In this document: piece after piece, positions 35,241 to 39,483 of the stretch
Position numbering within the stretch: position 1 is the stretch's first letter
Layout of the letters: every line of letters starts with the position of its first letter
NCBI GenBank assembly: GCA_903911205.1
Contig: CAIWCL010000272.1
Location: 1-39,483, forward strand
Reading direction: 5' to 3'
DNA: 39,483 bases
DNA from: an uncultured bacterium
GTDB taxonomy: Bacteria > Planctomycetota > Phycisphaerae > Phycisphaerales > SM1A02
Program-made: the position numbers and the translations under genes
The notes under the pieces: model-generated
Told to the model about the DNA's origin: nothing
Databases searched by the model: none
What the model saw: the letters and a program-made list of their open reading frames with translations, nothing else

Positions 35241-36281
35241 ATGGCGTGGCTCAGCAATCTTCCAACGACGCTCGCCGAATCGATCGTGCACACACTCGAT
35301 CCATTCGTGTTTCAAATCAGCCCGGGCGTTGGCCCGCGCTGGTACGGCATTGCGTATCTCGCGGGGTTTGTCGTGGGCTGGCTCGTCCTGCGATGGCTCG
35401 CGAGTTCGGGTCGCATTCCACTGTCGCCGCGGCAAGTGGGCGATCTTGTCACCAACGTCATCATCGGCGTGATCGTTGGCGGGCGCGTGGGCCACGTTGT
35501 GTTTTATGAACCGCATCTCTTGGTGGAGTTCAGCGACTCATTCCCGTTCTGGGGTTTGCTCGCGATCAACAAGGGCGGCATGTCGAGTCATGGCGGCGTG
35601 ATCGGTGTTGCGCTTGCGATCATTCTCTTCGCGCGTCGCGAGAAGTTGCCGATCCTCGTCGTTGGTGACGCAGTCGCGTTTGCCGTCCCGTGGGGATTGA
35701 TGTTCGGACGCCTCGCGAATTGGGTGAATGGCGAGTTGTGGGGTCGACCATTCCCCGATGCGATGCAAACAAATCCACCATGGTGGAGCGTGAAGTACCC
35801 CGAAGAACTCACGCTTTTCACGCGCGTGCCGGCGCAGCTTGAACCGTTGCGTGAACTCGCACCCGCGACAGAGCGCCTCTCTGACGCGAAGTTTCTCGAG
35901 TGGATCCAAACGACCGCGTACGACCACGCAAACAGCGCGCACGATGCAGTTGTCACTGCGATCGCGCCTGTCCTCACCGCCTACTACCCGAGCCAGTTTT
36001 TCCAAGCGATTGCCGAAGGTCCGTGCCTTCTCATCCTGATGTCGCTTGCGTGGCTCGCACCGCGTCGTGCGGGCACGATTGCCGCCGTGTTTCTCGCGGG
36101 TTACGGCGTATTGCGCTACACGACCGAGCAATTCCGCGAGGCCGATTCACCGGTCATCGCACTCGGTTTCCTCACACTTCCGATGCTGCTCTCGATCACC
36201 ATGATCGCGTTCGGCGTGATGTTCATCGTGCTCTCGCGTCGATCGCCCTACATCGGCGGGCTCTTGCGGAAAGCGGCATGA
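35241..36281 (+). CDS. lgt: prolipoprotein diacylglyceryl transferase
   Basis: Lgt moves diacylglycerol from phosphatidylglycerol to the lipobox Cys of prolipoproteins in the inner membrane. The 346-residue protein is strongly hydrophobic with about seven membrane helices. Diagnostic parts are RWYGIAYLAGFVVGW, GGRVGHVVFYEP, NKGGMSSHGGVIGV (with the catalytic-type His), and the family signature FGRLANWVNGELWGRP. A large extracytoplasmic insertion (about residues 175-240) separates two helix groups, longer than in many versions. The start ATG at 35241 directly follows AGGG, a poor spacing. The stop overlaps an ATG at 36278 of a further open frame leading into a secreted lectin gene. Confidence 0.96.
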   Translation: MAWLSNLPTTLAESIVHTLDPFVFQISPGVGPRWYGIAYLAGFVVGWLVLRWLASSGRIPLSPRQVGDLVTNVIIGVIVGGRVGHVVFYEPHLLVEFSDSFPFWGLLAINKGGMSSHGGVIGVALAIILFARREKLPILVVGDAVAFAVPWGLMFGRLANWVNGELWGRPFPDAMQTNPPWWSVKYPEELTLFTRVPAQLEPLRELAPATERLSDAKFLEWIQTTAYDHANSAHDAVVTAIAPVLTAYYPSQFFQAIAEGPCLLILMSLAWLAPRRAGTIAAVFLAGYGVLRYTTEQFREADSPVIALGFLTLPMLLSITMIAFGVMFIVLSRRSPYIGGLLRKAA

Positions 36282-36598
36282 GTGCAGCGACGCCCGCGAC
36301 CGTCACTCCCGACGCGCGCGAACTTGCCGCGATGTTGCGAAGCGCGCGTGGATTAGAGGAGAACTCGCAAACTCTCTCGATGTTGATGGCATCTCCGCGT
36401 CTCGCACGCGCTGTGCTTGGGCTGTTTCTCGTTGGGGCGACCATCGCGGGTGCGCACTTCTCGGGCGGTCGGACCCGTGAAATTCCTCGCGATTCTTCCG
36501 GCGATCTCGCCATTTTCCACCACAACGCCGCTCGTCATCCCTCCCTCTCTCCTGCTGACGGCCGCGTCCGGTCGCACACACATCAAGAGGAGAATGGC
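36278..36598 (+). other. in-frame stretch with one membrane segment upstream of the first lectin gene
   Basis: ATG at 36278 overlaps the lgt stop (ATGA) with GGAAAG before it, and the frame stays open for 107 codons straight into the lectin gene. It encodes a helical RELAAMLRSARGLEENSQ and a hydrophobic stretch (LARAVLGLFLVGATIAGAHF), then basic polar text. Either it is a longer form of the lectin protein with an N-terminal anchor, or leader DNA that is open by chance. A comparable stretch precedes the second lectin, which favours meaning. Confidence 0.35.
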
Positions 36599-37366
36599 AT
36601 GCGCAGTCTTCGTGCCCTTGTGGCTTCTACGGTTGGGGTTGGTTCGATGATGGCCGGTGGAATCTCAGGTTCCGCGCTCGCGCAGGACGCTGTCCAGTGG
36701 CGCGTCGAGGACGGCGGGAATGGGCATTGGTACCGACTTGATCCGACAATCCGTCTTCAGCCTGCTGCGCGCGCTGTGGCGGAGGCGTCCGGGGGACATA
36801 TGGCAACGGTCACTTCAGCTGCCGAGCAGGCCTTTGTCCGAGCGCTGTGTTCCAACTGCACGTGGCTTGGAGGCGAGCAGTCGGAAGGATCATGTGAGCC
36901 AGGTTGTGGATGGAACTGGTCAACAGGTGAGGAGTGGAGTTTCACCGCCTGGAGAAAGGGCGAGCCGAACAATTCAGTCGGAGAGTACTTCCTTGCGCTT
37001 GAAGGGCAGACTCTGGATGGTGGATGGAACGATGCCCCGCCATACGCGATGTGCGCCCTGATGATTGAATGGTCCGCCGACTGCAATGCCGATGGCATCG
37101 TCGACTACGGCCAGATCCGCGCGGGCGATCTTGAAGACACGAACGCAAACAACATCCCTGATTGCTGTGAAGCTGCCGAGGGCTGCAACCCCTGCCTCGC
37201 AGACATTGACGAGTCTGGCGCTGTGAATGCAGTTGATCTCGCCGCGATTCTCTCGAATTGGGGCACCAATGGCGGCAAGTACCCGCGCGCAGATATCGAC
37301 GGAAACGGCGATGTTGATGGAGCCGATCTCGCAGCCGTTCTCAGCGCGTGGGGTCCATGCCCGTGA
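36599..37366 (+). CDS. secreted C-type lectin-like protein with dockerin-type repeats (copy 1)
   Basis: The 255-residue protein starts at ATG 36599, six bases after AGAGGAG. A signal peptide (RSLRALVASTVGVGSMMAGG to ALAQ) precedes QDAVQWRVEDGGNGHWY. A C-type lectin-like domain follows, with GGHMATVTSAAEQAFVRAL, the WNWSTGEEW core, GEPNNS (an EPN sugar-binding triad) and GGWND. Then comes a calcium-type segment (SADCNADGIVDYGQI, ANNIPDCCE) and two dockerin-like repeats, DIDESGAVNAVDLAAIL and DIDGNGDVDGADLAAVL. It is probably exported and attached through the dockerin part to a partner not present in the window. The next gene, an ECF-like sigma factor, starts 24 bases later. Confidence 0.9.
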   Translation: MRSLRALVASTVGVGSMMAGGISGSALAQDAVQWRVEDGGNGHWYRLDPTIRLQPAARAVAEASGGHMATVTSAAEQAFVRALCSNCTWLGGEQSEGSCEPGCGWNWSTGEEWSFTAWRKGEPNNSVGEYFLALEGQTLDGGWNDAPPYAMCALMIEWSADCNADGIVDYGQIRAGDLEDTNANNIPDCCEAAEGCNPCLADIDESGAVNAVDLAAILSNWGTNGGKYPRADIDGNGDVDGADLAAVLSAWGPCP

Positions 37367-37390
37367 TGAATTCGCGCCACACCACTCGCG

Positions 37391-38068
37391 ATGAGTGACA
37401 TCTTTCCTACCACGCACGCAACATGGCTCGCAACGGTGATCGACAGCGAACCATCGCTCGCGCGCGATCATGTGATGTCGCGCTACCTTGAGCCGCTTGT
37501 GATCTACACGCGCGCATCGAGCCTGCGTCTACTTGGCGAACCAACCGAAACCGTGCACGAGTTCTTCGCGGCGCGGCTTTCCGATCCTTCCTATCTCGCA
37601 CGATGGCGCGCGAGCGGACTTCCGCTCCGGAGGTGGCTTGTGAACGGACTCATCACGCATGCGCGCAATCGCGCCGAAACCGAAGCGCGGCGTCGAACGA
37701 TCACATCGTCGACGCCAGGCGATCAACTCGATCAGATCGGCCGCGCGACTGAAACCGACGCACTTGTTGCACTCGAGCGCGCGTGGGCGATGCGCGTGAT
37801 GATCGAGGCGCACGACCGCGTGCGCAGCGAACTCGACGCCGAAGGGAAGAGCGCGTGGTGGGAGCTCTTCCGACTCCACACGGTGCAGGGTCTTGGTTAC
37901 GCCGATGCTTCACGCGCGACAGGTGTGCCGTTCACAAGCGCATCGCATGTGAATCGTGTGGTGGCCGAGCGCCTGCGTGCGACGCTCGCGGCGCTTCTTG
38001 CGCGCGACGGCGTTGCACCCGACGAGGTCGAGCGCGAACTGGCGCTGATGCAGGATCTGCTCGGCTGA
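37391..38068 (+). CDS. ECF-like RNA polymerase sigma factor (copy 1)
   Basis: The 225-residue protein begins DIFPTTHATWLATVI, the FPTT opening typical of a large planctomycete group of ECF sigma factors. Region 2 is seen as RYLEPLVIYTRASSLRLLG and VHEFFAARL, where relatives have 'EDLTQEFFARLL', and the region 4 helix-turn-helix as LHTVQGLGYADASRATGVPF followed by ASHVNRVVAERLRATL. The Asp-rich part of region 2 is weakened (GEPTETVHEF), so promoter binding could be altered. It lies between two lectin-dockerin genes and a near-identical type of gene begins at 39171, so the pair probably arose by duplication. No anti-sigma domain is recognised nearby. Confidence 0.8.
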   Translation: MSDIFPTTHATWLATVIDSEPSLARDHVMSRYLEPLVIYTRASSLRLLGEPTETVHEFFAARLSDPSYLARWRASGLPLRRWLVNGLITHARNRAETEARRRTITSSTPGDQLDQIGRATETDALVALERAWAMRVMIEAHDRVRSELDAEGKSAWWELFRLHTVQGLGYADASRATGVPFTSASHVNRVVAERLRATLAALLARDGVAPDEVERELALMQDLLG

Positions 38069-38095
38069 CAGCGTGTTTCCTGTAGCCTCCCGTTC

Positions 38096-38365
38096 ATGGT
38101 GGCTCCGAGGATGTCGACATGGAGGATGGACGATCGAGGCCGTGGCGCGGCACCGCGCTTTCAGCACAGCGAGCTTGCGCTGGCCTTGCGCGCGGTTCGC
38201 GCGCTTGATGCGGGTCCGACGAGTCGCGGCCGCAACGCCGCCGTGGTTCTATTTTCCGCGATTCTTCTCGGATTACTACACACGGCGACGGTGACGCGAT
38301 TCCCCTCGTACCCCGTCGGCGCAACTGCGTCTGCTGCGTTTGGTGCGGGAAATGAGGATGTTTCC
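38096..38365 (+). other. in-frame stretch with one membrane segment upstream of the second lectin gene
   Basis: From ATG at 38096 the frame is open for 90 codons into the second lectin gene. It encodes HSELALALRAVRALDAG, then a hydrophobic segment (AAVVLFSAILLGLLHTATV). The order 'ELA-x-x-LR-x-x-R-x-L, then membrane helix' resembles the stretch before the first lectin. No good ribosome site is visible at 38096; inner ATGs at 38111 and 38126 directly follow GAGG or GGAGG. Its status as a protein part is unproven. Confidence 0.35.
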
Positions 38366-39121
38366 ATGCAGTTCAAGAAAGTGGCAGCGGTCGTTTCGTC
38401 GGCACTTGCGGTTTCAGCGGGCGTGCACGCGCAAGACGCTGTGCAGTGGCGCGTGGAGGATGGCGGGAATGGGCATTGGTACCAAGCGAAAATGCAACGC
38501 GGATCATGGAACACTTCGCGCGTCGCTTGTGAGCAACTCGCGGGACACCTCGTGACGATCACTTCCGTAGGTGAGAACACATTCGTCGTGCAGCTCGGTA
38601 GTTCGAATCTCTGGCTTGGCGCCTCAGCGACGGAGTCGACGGGTTGTACGCTCACCGCGTGGCAGTGGGTCACCGGAGAACCAATGAACTATCTGAACTG
38701 GGCTGGGGGTGAGCCAGGTCTCTGTGCAGAAACATGTATGCAGTTCGCATCATGGGGTGGATACAGCGGCGGTTGGAACAACTACTTCTGTGATTGGAGC
38801 CAAGCGCCAGGCTACATCATCGAATGGTCCGCCGACTGCAACTCCGACGGAATCGTCGACTACGGGCAGATCCTGCTGGGGCAGTTCGCCGACGCGAACG
38901 CGAACAACATTCCTGATTGCTGCGAGCAAGGCGTGTCGTGTGATCCCTGCCCGGGCGACATCGATGAATCTGGCACCGTGAACGGCGTCGATCTCGCAGC
39001 GATTCTCGCTGTGTGGGGCAGCGACGGCGGCAAGTATCCGCGCGCCGACACGAATAATGACGGCGAAGTGAACGGTGCAGATCTCGCGACCGTGCTCGGT
39101 TCGTGGGGTTCGTGCGAGTGA
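38366..39121 (+). CDS. secreted C-type lectin-like protein with dockerin-type repeats (copy 2)
   Basis: The 251-residue protein starts at ATG 38366, seven bases after GAGGAT. The signal peptide FKKVAAVVSSALAVSAGVHA precedes QDAVQWRVEDGGNGHWYQ, identical over most of this stretch to the first copy. The lectin domain has GHLVTITSVGENTFVVQL, WQWVTGEP and GGWNNYFC, but the sugar-site triad reads EPG rather than EPN and WND has become WNN, so carbohydrate binding may differ or be lost. The tail (SADCNSDGIVDYGQI, ANNIPDCCE, DIDESGTVNGVDLAAIL, DTNNDGEVNGADLATVL) matches copy 1 closely. It is followed by a second sigma gene after 49 bases. Confidence 0.9.
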   Translation: MQFKKVAAVVSSALAVSAGVHAQDAVQWRVEDGGNGHWYQAKMQRGSWNTSRVACEQLAGHLVTITSVGENTFVVQLGSSNLWLGASATESTGCTLTAWQWVTGEPMNYLNWAGGEPGLCAETCMQFASWGGYSGGWNNYFCDWSQAPGYIIEWSADCNSDGIVDYGQILLGQFADANANNIPDCCEQGVSCDPCPGDIDESGTVNGVDLAAILAVWGSDGGKYPRADTNNDGEVNGADLATVLGSWGSCE

Positions 39122-39170
39122 CGCATCCCGATCTGAAGATGCACTCATCACAACCAAGACACACGTGACG

Positions 39171-39483
39171 ATGTTTCCAACTACACACGCGACTTGGCTC
39201 TTGGACACGATTGCAATCGATCCACCGTCAGCGCACGCGCATGTGATGGAACGCTACTTCGAGCCGCTTTGCGCGTATGCGCGCGCATCGAGCCTGCGTG
39301 TGCTCGGTGAGCCCAGCGAACTCGTGAGCGACTTCCTCACGTCACGTGCAAGCGATGCGACCTATCTCGCGCGCTGGTCGCAGTCGGGGATGTCGTTGCG
39401 AAGATGGCTTGCAAACGGCCTCCTCACGCATGCGCGCAACCGCGCTGTTGCGGAAGCGCGACGCAAGCGGCTCGGTGCGGGTG
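39171..39483 (+). CDS. ECF-like RNA polymerase sigma factor (copy 2), cut by the window end
   Basis: About 104 codons are present from ATG at 39171; a GTG two codons earlier is possible. The start MFPTTHATWLLDTIAIDPPS and the later RYFEPLCAYARASSLRVLG, then LRRWLANGLLTHARNR align directly with copy 1 without gaps, so the genes are paralogues. The frame is open to the last base. Region 4 lies outside the window. Confidence 0.8.
   Translation, partial: MFPTTHATWLLDTIAIDPPSAHAHVMERYFEPLCAYARASSLRVLGEPSELVSDFLTSRASDATYLARWSQSGMSLRRWLANGLLTHARNRAVAEARRKRLGAG

Overview
The window looks like a chromosomal segment of a planctomycete, most probably of the Phycisphaerae. Clues are secreted C-type lectins ending in dockerin-like calcium repeats, sigma factors that begin with the FPTT motif common in planctomycete ECF proteins, and a long MoxR/DUF58/von Willebrand operon. 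The base composition is moderately GC-rich. No transposase, phage gene, CRISPR array, rRNA or tRNA was recognised. The taxonomic call is inferred from protein style, not from a marker-gene comparison.

Left part (1-12.1 kb): a minus-strand pair encodes a YdjC/ChbG-type deacetylase (cut by the window start) and an exported transglutaminase-like protein, with a PilZ protein upstream. An unrecognised disordered membrane protein follows on the plus strand, then lipA, an M16 zinc peptidase, and a minus-strand group of a small unknown protein, a REC-GGDEF diguanylate cyclase, recO and an HDOD/degenerate-GGDEF protein. A ribonuclease Z-like metallo-hydrolase closes this part. PilZ, an active-looking cyclase and a degenerate GGDEF protein together suggest local c-di-GMP biology.

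Centre (12.1-15.2 kb): dnaA has a recognisable promoter and a leader with an 11-bp perfect inverted repeat. It is followed by a 529-bp gene-free stretch with DnaA-box-like 9-mers and an AT-rich patch, a candidate replication origin next to mutM.

Right centre (15.2-30.6 kb): eight plus-strand genes, mostly overlapping by 1-4 bases or nearly abutting, encode a MoxR ATPase, a DUF58 protein, a BatA-like protein, a membrane VWA protein, a DUF4175-like coiled-coil giant, a Ser/Gln-rich protein, an alpha-toroid (prenyltransferase/squalene-cyclase-like) protein and an NPCBM-like protein. They probably form one envelope-associated, ATPase-remodelled complex of unknown substrate. Facing them is comEC, whose reading frame has no stop codon for about 3 kb into the antisense of the last two genes. 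Upstream of comEC lies a striking array of ten to eleven 10-bp repeats centred on CACGTG.

Right end (34.1-39.5 kb): trpD and lgt are divergent. Then come two copies of a module made of an in-frame membrane-segment stretch, a secreted lectin-dockerin protein and an ECF-like sigma factor; the second sigma gene is cut by the window end. This tandem module is the best candidate for an undescribed system here.
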